From NCBI RefSeq assembly GCF_018882185.1, contig NZ_JACVOY010000001.1:62001-126000 (forward strand): a stretch of DNA of 64,000 nucleotides. Reading direction: 5' to 3'. Below, piece by piece: positions 10,516-19,787 of the stretch (the first letter of the stretch is position 1; each line of letters begins with the position of its first letter). The stretch is from Polynucleobacter sp. AP-Latsch-80-C2 (GTDB lineage Bacteria > Pseudomonadota > Gammaproteobacteria > Burkholderiales > Burkholderiaceae). The translations under genes were made by a program, and so were the position numbers. The notes below the pieces were generated by a model, which was not told where the DNA came from, searched no databases, and saw only the letters and a list, made by a program, of their open reading frames with translations.

Positions 10516-11934
10516 TTAGAAGTCTGCACGACCTCTTTTGATGGCGGCAAGAACTTGTGATGGTGCCGTGCCCCCAGCATGTTGCCGAGATTGCACTGAG
10601 CCATCCACCGTTAATAAGGCAAATACATCATCGCTCATGAGTTCTGGGCGGTTATCTAGGCCACAGGCAAAGCGCAGTTCAGAGAGGCTAAGATCCGTCA
10701 GCATGCAGTTTCTGCCAACGCAAGCCTTTACTGCATGAGCAACCGCTTCGTGTGCGTCACGGAAAGCTAACCCTTTTTTCACTAAATAATCCGCTAAGTC
10801 AGTAGCGGTAGCAAAACCTTCTTCAGCGGCCGCCTTCATCACTTCGGCCTTCACTTCAATATGGGGCACCATATCAGCGAAGATCCGCAAGGTATCTTGC
10901 ACAGTATCTACTGCATCAAACAAAGGTTCTTTATCTTCTTGATTATCTTTGTTGTAGGCCAGTGGCTGCCCCTTCATGAGTGTCAGTAAAGAAATCAAAT
11001 CGCCATAGACACGCCCAGTCTTACCGCGGGCTAACTCGGGAACGTCTGGATTCTTTTTCTGCGGCATGATCGAGCTACCAGTGCAAAAGCGATCTGGTAA
11101 ATCGATAAAGCCAAAGCGCGGGCTAAGCCAAAGAATTAATTCTTCAGACAGGCGCGAGACGTGCATCATCAAGATGGAGGCAAACGCACAGAACTCAATA
11201 GCAAAGTCGCGATCAGATACGGCATCTAATGAGTTGTTGCAAATACCGTCAAAGCCTAAAGTGCGGGCAACTTGTTCGCGATCAATCGGGTAGGTGGTAC
11301 CAGCCAGGGCTGCAGCGCCGAGTGGCAAGCGATTAAAGCGTGCACGCAAATCAGTTAAGCGCGTAGCATCACGGCTAAACATTTCGTAATAAGCCATCAA
11401 GTGGTGGCCAAACGTAATGGGCTGCGCTACTTGTAAGTGAGTGTGGCCAGGCATGATCGTGGCAGCATGCTTCTCGGCTAAATCCAAGAGGGCAGTACGT
11501 AAACTTTTTAAGGTAACCGCAATATCGTCAACACTACCGCGCAACCAAAGACGTAAGTCAGTGGCTACTTGATCGTTACGTGAACGACCGGTATGTAAAC
11601 GCTTGCCAGCATCACCAACTAATTGCGTGAGGCGCGCTTCAATATTGAGGTGAACATCTTCTAGCGCTAGTTGCCAGTCAAATTGACCGGCTTCAATTTC
11701 GCTCTTAATTTGGGCCATACCCTTTTGAATATCGGCCAAATCTTGGGCGCTGATGATTTTCTGGATCGCCAGCATTTCTGCATGGGCCAAGGATCCAGCA
11801 ATATCGACCATAGCAAAGCGTTGATCAAAGCCAATGGAGGCTGTATAACGCTGTACAAGTTCGTCTACCGGTTCGGCAAAACGGGCCGACCAAGCTTGGG
11901 CTTTGTTGGCTAAGGAATTTTTAGATGAGCTCAT
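10516..11934 (-). CDS. argH: Argininosuccinate lyase
   Basis: It catalyses the last step of arginine synthesis, splitting argininosuccinate into arginine and fumarate. The 472-residue protein carries the fumarase/aspartase superfamily signature [12 protein letters not shown]. The ATG at 11934 ([19 protein letters not shown]) matches homologues; the open frame continues 56 codons upstream into the hemC region and was rejected. It is divergent from hemC with 43 bp between the starts. Confidence 0.96.
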   Translation of the reverse strand: MSSSKNSLANKAQAWSARFAEPVDELVQRYTASIGFDQRFAMVDIAGSLAHAEMLAIQKIISAQDLADIQKGMAQIKSEIEAGQFDWQLALEDVHLNIEARLTQLVGDAGKRLHTGRSRNDQVATDLRLWLRGSVDDIAVTLKSLRTALLDLAEKHAATIMPGHTHLQVAQPITFGHHLMAYYEMFSRDATRLTDLRARFNRLPLGAAALAGTTYPIDREQVARTLGFDGICNNSLDAVSDRDFAIEFCAFASILMMHVSRLSEELILWLSPRFGFIDLPDRFCTGSSIMPQKKNPDVPELARGKTGRVYGDLISLLTLMKGQPLAYNKDNQEDKEPLFDAVDTVQDTLRIFADMVPHIEVKAEVMKAAAEEGFATATDLADYLVKKGLAFRDAHEAVAHAVKACVGRNCMLTDLSLSELRFACGLDNRPELMSDDVFALLTVDGSVQSRQHAGGTAPSQVLAAIKRGRADF

Positions 11935-11977
11935 AAACACAGTATATTGGTGTAGGTCTTTGATTATTTTAAATGTT

Positions 11978-12955
11978 ATGTCCCAAACCCCGAATTCTTC
12001 ATCCTCGTCCGCTACCTTAGGCACCCCAAAACGCTTGGTAATTGCCTCCCGTGAAAGTCGCCTAGCCATGTGGCAGGCCGAACACGTCCGAGATTGCCTC
12101 AAAAAGCTCTATCCAGAGTGTGATATTCAGATTTTGGGCATGACCACCCGTGGCGACCAAATTTTGGATAGAGCCCTCTCAAAAGTTGGCGGCAAAGGTC
12201 TTTTCGTAAAAGAGCTGGAAGCTGCCTTAGAGGATGGTCGCGCTGATTTGGCTGTGCATTCCCTCAAAGATGTCCCAATGGTGATGCCAGAGGGTTTTGA
12301 TCTATCTTGCGTAATGGAAAGAGAAGATGCGCGCGATGCATTTGTTTCTAATGACTATGCCAGCCTCGAGGCTCTCCCAAAGGGATCGATTGTTGGAACT
12401 TCAAGCTTGCGTCGTGAATCTGTATTGCGCTCTAAATTTCCACAGATAGAGATACAAGCTTTGCGGGGGAATTTAGATACCCGCATGGGCAAGCTAGATC
12501 GTGGTGAGTATCAGGCCATCATTTTGGCCGCCGCAGGATTAAAGCGTCTGGGTTTAGAGAGTCGTATTAAAGCGTATCTCCCTTATGATCCCTATACTCC
12601 TGCTGCAGGTCAAGGCGCTTTAGGTATCGAGACATTAAGTAAGCATCCCAATATTAAGCGCTGGCTTGCGCCCTTAAATGACATGCCAACTTTATTAGCG
12701 GTCTCTGCAGAGCGCATGGTGTCTCGTCAGTTAGGCGGCTCTTGTGAAGTGCCTTTAGCTGCGCATGCTATTTGGGATAACCATCAGATGCAAATTCGAT
12801 CTTTTGTGGCGAGTACGGACGGTAAGGCAATATGCCTAGCGAATGGCAATGCAGTCGTTCGGTCAGTTGAGGATGCTGAAGCCTTGGGGCTTGCTGTAGC
12901 GCAAGATTTATTGGCACAGGGCGCAGCAGATCTCATTCCAAAAATCTCCAAATAG
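11978..12955 (+). CDS. hemC: Porphobilinogen deaminase (hydroxymethylbilane synthase)
   Basis: It polymerises four porphobilinogens in heme synthesis. The 325-residue protein has the dipyrromethane-cofactor cysteine, Cys256, in [12 protein letters not shown], and the substrate-binding segments [19 protein letters not shown] and GTSSLRR. I chose the ATG at 11978; an earlier in-frame start at 11903 would overlap argH and add foreign residues. hemD follows 18 bp later. Confidence 0.96.
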   Translation: MSQTPNSSSSSATLGTPKRLVIASRESRLAMWQAEHVRDCLKKLYPECDIQILGMTTRGDQILDRALSKVGGKGLFVKELEAALEDGRADLAVHSLKDVPMVMPEGFDLSCVMEREDARDAFVSNDYASLEALPKGSIVGTSSLRRESVLRSKFPQIEIQALRGNLDTRMGKLDRGEYQAIILAAAGLKRLGLESRIKAYLPYDPYTPAAGQGALGIETLSKHPNIKRWLAPLNDMPTLLAVSAERMVSRQLGGSCEVPLAAHAIWDNHQMQIRSFVASTDGKAICLANGNAVVRSVEDAEALGLAVAQDLLAQGAADLIPKISK

Positions 12956-12973
12956 ATTGATTGAAGTTAAGCG

Positions 12974-13798
12974 ATGAGTGCTAAAACCATCATTGTGACG
13001 CGGCCTAGCGGACAGGCTCGCCAGCTCATTGAAGTATTAACAAAAACTATTGAGCTCAGTGGCGTTGCTAAGCGCAGCTTCCCAGAAATTCTTTCCCTGC
13101 CTTTATTAACGATCGTTCCAAAAACCGATGAGGTATTAGCAGACCGCATTGCCAGTATCCTAAAAAATGCCGATCTTGCTATCTTTGTTAGCCCTAATGC
13201 TATTGAGTGTGTGATGCGCTTGCTAGAGCGCGATTGGCAGGACTTCTCAAAAAGCATTATTCCCATTGGTGTGATGGGGGGCAGCAGCAAATTAGCTTTG
13301 AATAATCATGGAATCGGATTAGAAATAAAGCCCACACCGATTGTGATGCCCCAGGATAATGAGCAGTGGGACTCCGAAGGTTTGTGGCATGAACTGCAAA
13401 GCTTAGGCTGGAATTGGCAAGATCAGAAAGTAGTAATTTTTAAAGGTGAGGGTGGGCGCGATTGGTTGGCCGATACCTTAAAAAATGCTGGCGCTCAGGT
13501 TGAGGCGATCTCTACTTACACTCGCGTACCTTTAGATATTGATAACCCTGCATGGCAAGTAATTCACGATCTGGATTTTTCTAAATCACTATGGCTATTA
13601 ACGTCATCAGAAGCAGTACGTTATTTAGGCAGCGTTATTCGGGATCAATTTACGCAGGGCTTAAGTAGCGCCAGCGCACTTTGCCCACATCACAATATTG
13701 CAGATGCCGCCCAAGAGATTGGATTTGGTGAAGTGTTTACTACTGAACCAGGTGATGAAGCGCTGATTAAGGCCAGTTTGGCTTGGTTAATGCTTTAA
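12974..13798 (+). CDS. hemD: Uroporphyrinogen-III synthase
   Basis: A 274-residue product that should invert ring D and close hydroxymethylbilane. The family is poorly conserved. The two-domain pattern, VSPNAIECVMRLL in the first half and a SEAVRYLG segment near the end, together with its place directly after hemC, supports the call. It ends in a 4-bp overlap with the convergent ubiC gene. Confidence 0.9.
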   Translation: MSAKTIIVTRPSGQARQLIEVLTKTIELSGVAKRSFPEILSLPLLTIVPKTDEVLADRIASILKNADLAIFVSPNAIECVMRLLERDWQDFSKSIIPIGVMGGSSKLALNNHGIGLEIKPTPIVMPQDNEQWDSEGLWHELQSLGWNWQDQKVVIFKGEGGRDWLADTLKNAGAQVEAISTYTRVPLDIDNPAWQVIHDLDFSKSLWLLTSSEAVRYLGSVIRDQFTQGLSSASALCPHHNIADAAQEIGFGEVFTTEPGDEALIKASLAWLML

Positions 13799-14367
13799 GC
13801 TGCAGGGTAACGTAGCAACTCTGGCAAGAAAATCTCATTAACCAAAATAGGATGACCTTTGAGTTGATAGAGGGTGCGACGCGCCCATAACGGCGAGCTC
13901 AGGCCTGAATAATTCTTAGAGCATTTTTTCCATAGAGGGCTTTGTTTATCCAAGCGAGCGATATCGCGTGGCGCCTTTGATTTGGAGCGCTTTCCTTCTT
14001 TGGTAAATAAGACGGCGCCCAAGGGTTTTTTGCCTAAACGCAAGATGGGGTGGTTACTCCCGCTAGAACTTAAAGTGGGGATCACACTATGCGCCATCAC
14101 CAAAGGGGTGCCATTGAAACAGAGCAGAACTTCCCGCACACGACAACGCCTGATGCGGAAATGAAAATAGCGACTTTCGTCGCTATTGAGGGTTTGAGGG
14201 CAATCGCGCAAAACCTGAACTTCCAGTTTTTGACCAATTGCTTTCTCAATTTTTTGGGTAAGAGACCCCGTATCGCTAAGCCAAGGTTGCCACTCTCGTG
14301 GCGCCCCATGAATTTCACCGGAACCGACTCGATTCCATGCAGAACGGCGACGATAACGGTGAATCAT
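13795..14367 (-). CDS. ubiC: Chorismate lyase
   Basis: It makes 4-hydroxybenzoate and pyruvate from chorismate for ubiquinone synthesis. The 190-residue protein shows the UbiC pattern WLSDTGSLTQKIE near the N-terminus, REVLLCFNG and AHSVIP in the middle, the KKPLGAVLF segment, and LWARRTLYQLKGHPILVNEIFLP at the C-terminal end in family-typical spacing. It starts 2 bp after the helicase stop, so it may be read from the helicase transcript. Confidence 0.88.
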   Translation of the reverse strand: MIHRYRRRSAWNRVGSGEIHGAPREWQPWLSDTGSLTQKIEKAIGQKLEVQVLRDCPQTLNSDESRYFHFRIRRCRVREVLLCFNGTPLVMAHSVIPTLSSSGSNHPILRLGKKPLGAVLFTKEGKRSKSKAPRDIARLDKQSPLWKKCSKNYSGLSSPLWARRTLYQLKGHPILVNEIFLPELLRYPAA

Positions 14368-14369
14368 TT

Positions 14370-15878
14370 TTAGCTTCCGCTAAAGTTTCTGCGTTGGCCG
14401 CCAGCTTTTGGTTTAGCAAAACGTGGACCGGCAGGACGTGAATCCGCAGTGCGTGCAGGACGTGAGTCAGCAGAACGCGCAGGACGTGAATCCGCGGAGC
14501 GTGCAGGACGAGAGTCAGATGAACGACCACCGCCAGTACCGCCACCGCCAAAGCGCGATTCAGAACGTGCACCCGAACCATAACGACCGCCACCACCACC
14601 GGAGCGATTACCACCGCCACCGCCACCAGAGCGACCACCAGGACGTCCACCGCCACCACCAAAGCTAGGCTTGGCTTGTGGCTCAAGGCCAGCGATCACT
14701 GAAGCAACGATATCTTGCTGTGTAAAGCGCTCGATATTGCGGATCTTAGCGCGATCACGATGTTCTACCAAAGTGATGGCAACGCCATTACGACCAGCAC
14801 GACCAGTACGACCGATGCGATGCGTATAGTCCTCAGGTTTCATTGGCAAGCCAAAGTTAATCACGTGACTAATACGTGGCACATCGATACCGCGAGCTGC
14901 TACGTCAGTCGCAACCAAAATCTTGGTGTGACCTTTACGTAAAGACTCAAGGCGACGCATACGCACAGCTTGAGGCATCGCACCGTGAAGGGCGCTTGCT
15001 TCGTAGCCATTCGCACGTAGGGTGTCAGCGATTTTTTCGCTTTCAACTTGAGTGCTTGCAAACACAACTGCTTGGTCCAAAGTGGCGTCAGCCAAAATAT
15101 GCTCGAGCAATTTATGCTTGTGTGACATGCTGTCAGCCCAATGTAACTTCTGTTCGATATTGGCGTGCTTTTCGCCTGCGTGAGCAAGTTCAATACGCTT
15201 AGCATCTGTAGTTAATGCATTAGCCAAAGACATAATCTTTGGTGCAAAAGTTGCAGAGAACATCAAAGTTTGGTTACGTCCAGCGCAACGCTTATCAATT
15301 GCCTCGAGATCGTCCGCAAATCCCATGTCAAGCATGCGATCGGCTTCATCGATAACGAGTTGTTTTACATCGTCAAGGCGAATAGCTTTGCTATCGGCCA
15401 GATCGAGTAAACGACCTGGAGTTGCAACAACTAACAATGCACCTTTCAGAGCCTGGATTTGCTTGCCATAAGGCATGCCACCCATAACAGTTGCGATACG
15501 GATACCTTTCATACCGCGAACTAAATTCACTGCATCAGCGGCAACCTGTTGGGCTAATTCACGAGTAGGGCAGAGCACTAACACTTTAGGTTGTGCGCGA
15601 CCTGGTACTGGTGAGCCGTTTGGGTTGTCTTCGATGAGTTGATTAATCAAAGGCAATAAAAAGGCTGCGGTTTTACCGCTACCGGTTTGGCTGCTGACCA
15701 ATAAGTCACCACCAGCTAAAGCAGCAGGAATAACCTGAGCTTGAACAGGAGTGGCTTGGGTGAAACCCAGTTCAGCAACGTTTTTAAGAAGTGGCGCCGC
15801 GAGGGCGAAAGACTGGAAGGTACTTCCAGCGTGTTTTGAGTCTTGCGACTCGTGATTAGTTTCTTTAGAAAAAGTCAT
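14370..15878 (-). CDS. rhlE: DEAD-box RNA helicase (RhlE type)
   Basis: An ATP-dependent RNA helicase of 502 residues. Visible motifs are the Q motif (FTQATPVQAQ), Walker A SQTGSGKTAA, PTRELAQQV, DEAD with VIDEADRMLDMGF, SAT in FSATF, and HRIGRTGRAGRNG. The C-terminal ~90 residues are Gly/Arg/Ser-rich and include four tandem SADSRPAR-type octapeptides. I chose the ATG at 15878 (MTFSKETNH). An ATG at 15890 lies within the leader hairpin with no room for a ribosome site. Paralogues RhlE and RhlB are similar, so the exact symbol is moderately sure. Confidence 0.92.
   Translation of the reverse strand: MTFSKETNHESQDSKHAGSTFQSFALAAPLLKNVAELGFTQATPVQAQVIPAALAGGDLLVSSQTGSGKTAAFLLPLINQLIEDNPNGSPVPGRAQPKVLVLCPTRELAQQVAADAVNLVRGMKGIRIATVMGGMPYGKQIQALKGALLVVATPGRLLDLADSKAIRLDDVKQLVIDEADRMLDMGFADDLEAIDKRCAGRNQTLMFSATFAPKIMSLANALTTDAKRIELAHAGEKHANIEQKLHWADSMSHKHKLLEHILADATLDQAVVFASTQVESEKIADTLRANGYEASALHGAMPQAVRMRRLESLRKGHTKILVATDVAARGIDVPRISHVINFGLPMKPEDYTHRIGRTGRAGRNGVAITLVEHRDRAKIRNIERFTQQDIVASVIAGLEPQAKPSFGGGGGRPGGRSGGGGGGNRSGGGGGRYGSGARSESRFGGGGTGGGRSSDSRPARSADSRPARSADSRPARTADSRPAGPRFAKPKAGGQRRNFSGS
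14431..14526 (-). repeat. Four tandem 24-bp units in the helicase tail
   Basis: Units begin at 14431, 14455, 14479 and 14503. Each encodes one Ser-Ala-Asp-Ser-Arg-Pro-Ala-Arg-like octapeptide. They differ at a few positions, so the array is older than a very recent duplication. Copy number may vary between strains. Confidence 0.85.
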
Positions 15879-15886
15879 GCTCTTAC

Positions 15887-15941
15887 ACATCCCCTTTAAG
15901 GGATGTCTCCGTATGTTGCACCCATTGTTTTTGTAGGGTGC
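15887..15941 (-). promoter_or_regulatory. Structured leader of the helicase mRNA
   Basis: Two hairpins lie in the transcript leader. One is a perfect 7-bp stem (ACATCCC / GGGATGT, 15887-15906) whose loop and 3' arm hold the AAGGGG ribosome site. The other is a 6-bp stem (GCACCC / GGGTGC, 15918-15941). The remaining leader up to 16116 shows nothing else I can name. Confidence 0.5.
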
Positions 15942-16116
15942 GATGGTCAAAGGCATCGACCATCAGACAGGCGGCAGCGCGTTTTTTGAACTTCGGTGTT
16001 TATGACTTCTAAACGGTACGCTGAAATATAGCTGGGGGGCGATGAATCAAATTGCTTAAAAAAGCCTCTCAGTATGGCAGATTAGGGCCTAAATTGCAAG
16101 GGTTTTCCCGAATTAA

Positions 16117-17514
16117 TTACTTGAGAAAGCGCAACAGGCGCTCAACACCTTTGCCGTAGGGTGGGCGTGCAAGTCTGCTGCCTTTCCATAAATTGAAACC
16201 TAAGAAGCCACGCACTTGTATAACAGATTTGCGATGACTAAAAATATCAAAGCCTGCTTTGCCGTGATACGCCCCTATGCCGCTTGAACCTGTCCCGCCA
16301 AATGGGAGCGACTCTACGGTCGCATGCAAGAGTGTTTCGTTAATGGTGACGCCACCAGAGCGAGTTTCTTGTAAAACTTTTTGTAGGTTCTTTTTATCTT
16401 TACCAAACCAATAGAGTGCGAGTGGGTTGGGTTTGTTGTTCACGAATTGAATTGCTGCATCAGTATTTGCAATGGTCACGATTGGCAATATTGGTCCAAA
16501 TACTTCTTCGTGAAGAACGCGTGCATCGGTAGATAAATTCGTCAGGGCGATCGGCTCAAATCTTCTAGCGCCAGCTGAAGGATTGCTTAATAGTGGAATT
16601 GCTTTGGCGCCACGATCTAGCGCATCAGCGACAAGGTGTTGCCAATACTGCAGTTGTACATCGTCTATTGGTCCAGTTAATTCTTCTGGGTTAGAGAATT
16701 GCACTTGCGCTGCAGTTTGTAATTCAGTGATAAAGCTATCAAGCTGTCCTTGCTCAATCAAAACATAATCTGGGGCAATGCAGGTTTGACCGCTATTCAG
16801 TAGCTTGCCATAGGCAATGCTTCCTGCTGCCTCTTTTACATTAGCAGAGGAATCGATAATCGCAGGCGACTTACCACCAAGCTCCAAGGTGATGGGAGTC
16901 AAATGCTCCGAAGCGGCGCGCATCACTTTCTTGCCGATACTTTCAGCGCCGGTAAATAAGAGATGATCAAACGGCAGTGCACTAAATTGCTGAGCTACTT
17001 CAGCATCACCAGTAGTGACGCAAAACTCGGTAGGGTGAAAATATTCTTGAATCAAATTCGCGAGAAATCCTGAGGTACGTGAGCAGCGCTCTGAGGGCTT
17101 GAGCCAAACACGATTCCCGGCAGCAAATGCGGCAATTGCTGGTAGAAGTGCTAATTGCACAGGGTAATTCCAAGGGCTCATGATTCCAACAACACCAAGC
17201 GCTTGACTTTGAATCCAGGCATTCGAAGATCCCATTGAAATGGGTGTCTCGACTTGCGTTACCTGCATCCATTCTTTGAGGTGTTTGCGGGTGTATTTGC
17301 AGGCTTGATAAATCATCTGAAATTCTGCCAAGCGCGTCTCAATGGGGTTGCGCACCCCAAAATCTGCCATCAGGACTTTGCAGATTTTTTCTTCATTAGC
17401 CTCGATCATTTTTTCAATTCGACCTATCCGCTCTAGTCTGACTTCTAGTGTGGGATTGGGTTCAGTGGCAAAAGCAGCCTTAATTTCATCAAGTTGGAGC
17501 GTAAAACGATTCAT
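16117..17514 (-). CDS. Aldehyde dehydrogenase (coniferyl-aldehyde dehydrogenase-like)
   Basis: A 465-residue NAD(P)-dependent aldehyde dehydrogenase of the class-3/CalB branch. It has the Rossmann segment FTGAESIGKKV, catalytic Glu211 in ELGGKSPAI and nucleophile Cys245 in NSGQTCIAPDY. The short N-terminus and hydrophobic/basic C-terminal end match coniferyl-aldehyde dehydrogenases, which also accept medium-chain aldehydes. The true substrate is unknown. It is divergent from msrA with 49 bp between starts. Confidence 0.9.
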   Translation of the reverse strand: MNRFTLQLDEIKAAFATEPNPTLEVRLERIGRIEKMIEANEEKICKVLMADFGVRNPIETRLAEFQMIYQACKYTRKHLKEWMQVTQVETPISMGSSNAWIQSQALGVVGIMSPWNYPVQLALLPAIAAFAAGNRVWLKPSERCSRTSGFLANLIQEYFHPTEFCVTTGDAEVAQQFSALPFDHLLFTGAESIGKKVMRAASEHLTPITLELGGKSPAIIDSSANVKEAAGSIAYGKLLNSGQTCIAPDYVLIEQGQLDSFITELQTAAQVQFSNPEELTGPIDDVQLQYWQHLVADALDRGAKAIPLLSNPSAGARRFEPIALTNLSTDARVLHEEVFGPILPIVTIANTDAAIQFVNNKPNPLALYWFGKDKKNLQKVLQETRSGGVTINETLLHATVESLPFGGTGSSGIGAYHGKAGFDIFSHRKSVIQVRGFLGFNLWKGSRLARPPYGKGVERLLRFLK

Positions 17515-17563
17515 GGCGTATTCGAGGTTGGCAGAGATTGGAATAAGGCATTAGGATAAAGCC

Positions 17564-18136
17564 ATGAGTGAAATATTAAATAAATCCCCATCTGAATTAG
17601 AGCGCGCCACCTTAGGTGGCGGATGTTTTTGGTGTCTTGAGGCTGTTTATCAGCAAATTCAGGGCGTTCATTCAGTTGTCTCAGGCTATGGCGGTGGCGC
17701 ACGCCCCAATCCTAGTTATGAGTCCGTTTGCACTGGAGCAACTGGGCATGCGGAGATTGTGGATATCCTTTTTGACCCCCGAGTGATTTCTTTTCGGGAC
17801 TTATTGGAAATCTTTTTTGTGATCCATGATCCGACTACTTTGAACTATCAAGGCAACGATCATGGGACCCAATATCGTTCAGTCATTTTTACGCATAGTG
17901 ATGCACAGACCAAGGTCGCTCTTGAGGTGGTTCAAGAATTAGAGGATTCAAAGATTTATGCTGCGCCAGTAGTGACGCAGATTGATGCTGCGCCAACCAT
18001 TTATCCTGCCGAGGCGTATCACCAGAATTACTTTGTGCAGCATCCTAATCAAGGTTACTGCATGGCAGTGGTTGCCCCTAAACTTGCTAAATTTAGAGCA
18101 AAATTTAAATCACTCATAGCGCCCCAATATTCTTAG
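17564..18136 (+). CDS. msrA: Peptide methionine-S-sulfoxide reductase
   Basis: It repairs oxidised methionine (S epimer). The 190-residue protein has the catalytic motif GCFWC with nucleophile Cys21, the GYGGG segment and the typical HYDPT-like loop present as HDPTTLNYQGNDHGTQYRS in one run. A Cys near the C-terminus (GYCMAV) may act as the resolving residue. No signal peptide, so it acts in the cytoplasm. Confidence 0.95.
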   Translation: MSEILNKSPSELERATLGGGCFWCLEAVYQQIQGVHSVVSGYGGGARPNPSYESVCTGATGHAEIVDILFDPRVISFRDLLEIFFVIHDPTTLNYQGNDHGTQYRSVIFTHSDAQTKVALEVVQELEDSKIYAAPVVTQIDAAPTIYPAEAYHQNYFVQHPNQGYCMAVVAPKLAKFRAKFKSLIAPQYS

Positions 18137-18153
18137 TCAAAAGAAGTGGATTG

Positions 18154-18789
18154 CTAGGGGGCTAGACGATTGATCTTCCAGCTAGAACCTTCAAGCTGGT
18201 AATGAATACGATCATGAAGTCTAGATGGGCGTCCTTGCCAAAATTCAATTTCGGTTGGCCGTAGTCGATAACCACCCCAATGTTCGGGGCGAGGTGGCGC
18301 ATCGCCAAAATCAGCTTTAAACCGTTTCTCTGCCTCTTCTAAGAACTCTCTGCTGGGAATAGCCTGGCTCTGGGGTGAGGCCCAGGCGCCAATTCTGGAG
18401 GCAGAAGGACGGGAATGAAAGTATTCATCGCTTTCTGCTGCTGTAACCCGCTCAACGATCCCCTGAATACGTACTTGGCGCTCTAATTCATGCCAATGAA
18501 AAAGCAGGGCTGCTTGGGGGCGAATCGCTAAATCTCGTCCTTTTTGACTTTCGTAATTGGTAAAGAAGGTAAAGCCGTTCTGATCGGCCCCTTTTAGTAA
18601 GACAATACGAGCTGATGGATCACCTGCCTGATTGGCGGTGGCTAAAGTCATGGAGTTAGGTTCAGGACACTCCGCTTTAACGGCCTGGTCAAACCAAAGC
18701 TGAAAGAGGTTGAGTGGATTGTGCGGAACCTCAGTTTCAGAGAGTTGGCCGAAGGTATAGTTTTTGCGAAGTTGTGCAATAGGGTCCAT
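18154..18789 (-). CDS. pdxH: Pyridoxamine 5'-phosphate oxidase
   Basis: An FMN enzyme that converts pyridoxine/pyridoxamine phosphate to PLP. The 211-residue protein has [24 protein letters not shown] and the C-terminal [13 protein letters not shown]. The ATG at 18789 starts [14 protein letters not shown] and fits homologues; the open frame upstream enters the tcdA start. It is divergent from tcdA by 22 bp. Confidence 0.96.
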   Translation of the reverse strand: MDPIAQLRKNYTFGQLSETEVPHNPLNLFQLWFDQAVKAECPEPNSMTLATANQAGDPSARIVLLKGADQNGFTFFTNYESQKGRDLAIRPQAALLFHWHELERQVRIQGIVERVTAAESDEYFHSRPSASRIGAWASPQSQAIPSREFLEEAEKRFKADFGDAPPRPEHWGGYRLRPTEIEFWQGRPSRLHDRIHYQLEGSSWKINRLAP

Positions 18790-18811
18790 TTGTTCAGTAT
18801 AAAGAGAAGCT

Positions 18812-19564
18812 ATGGCAGAAGACAAGGTAGAAGACAGCATAGAAAGTAGACGTTTCGGGGGTGTATCGAGGCTCTATGGTCCAGAGCTGCGTGAGCGATT
18901 TCATCAATCTACGGTAGTGGTTGCCGGTTTAGGTGGTGTGGGCTCTTGGGCAGCTGAGGCCTTGGCTCGAACGGGTATTGGACACTTAGTGCTAGTTGAC
19001 TTTGATCATATTGCTGAGAGCAATACCAATCGTCAATTGCATGCTTTAGAAGGGCAGTATGGAAAAGCAAAAGTACAAGCGATGAGTGAACGTATTAGGC
19101 AAATTAATCCTGATATTCGCTTAACTGTCTGCGATGAATTTCTCGAGCCGGGAAATTTAGATCTTCTCGTGCCTCCTGAAGCACTAGTGTTAGATGCTAC
19201 TGATTCAGTGCAAACCAAAATTGCTTTAGTACTGTGGGCCACTCAAAATAATCGATTGCTTGTCATGTGCGGCGCTGCGGGCGGCAAAACGGATCCAACC
19301 TCAGTGAGGTGTGATGACCTCTCTCGTACTGAGCAAGATGCTTTATTGGCAAAGGTAAGGCAGGGCTTAAGACAGGATCATGGCTTTTCCAGAAATCTAA
19401 AAAAGAAAATGGGGGCACGAGCTATCTACTCTCATGAGCCCCGCGCAGGCGCCTCTAGTGGCGGACTGGCTTGTTCTGGATATGGCTCTACTGTCATGGT
19501 CACGGCAGCTTGTGGTTTGGCTGCAGCTGCTGAGATCTTAAATCTGATTGCTGCTCAGCCTTAA
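18812..19564 (+). CDS. tcdA: tRNA threonylcarbamoyladenosine dehydratase
   Basis: A 250-residue ThiF/MoeB-family enzyme that uses ATP to cyclise t6A37 in tRNA. It has the glycine-rich nucleotide loop [33 protein letters not shown] and the family block GGKTDPT. The E1-like zinc cysteines of MoeB are missing, which fits TcdA and not MoeB. The C-terminus has a hydrophobic stretch, which the E. coli protein also has. Confidence 0.93.
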   Translation: MAEDKVEDSIESRRFGGVSRLYGPELRERFHQSTVVVAGLGGVGSWAAEALARTGIGHLVLVDFDHIAESNTNRQLHALEGQYGKAKVQAMSERIRQINPDIRLTVCDEFLEPGNLDLLVPPEALVLDATDSVQTKIALVLWATQNNRLLVMCGAAGGKTDPTSVRCDDLSRTEQDALLAKVRQGLRQDHGFSRNLKKKMGARAIYSHEPRAGASSGGLACSGYGSTVMVTAACGLAAAAEILNLIAAQP

Positions 19565-19787
19565 ATCCTTAAGGGGAATCCCTGTAGGAAATTACGGATT
19601 CTTTTGCCGTCAACAATAAAAAATTGCATCACAGAGTCTTGATTTATATGGGCGCATTATTTTGAAGTGCTCATTTTTATTTGTTTGATCACATTCGATA
19701 TTTTTAAGCCCTAGTGCTTACGCAAACTCCTCCCTAGACTTTGCCTCGTTGGTATCTCGCCAATGACAAATCGAAAGGAGGTCTCTT
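19565..19787. other. Intergenic region before the permease gene
   Basis: Just after tcdA, a weak hairpin GAATCC / GGATTC followed by TTTT could end that transcript. The rest is AT-rich and probably holds the permease promoter, but I see no convincing -35/-10 pair or operator. A near-perfect AAAGGAGG ribosome site ends the region. Confidence 0.4.

Noticed and set aside
14423..14668. A His/Gln/Asp-rich plus-strand frame
   Set aside because: Shadow of the Gly/Arg/Ser-rich helicase tail and its 24-bp repeats; no start signals.
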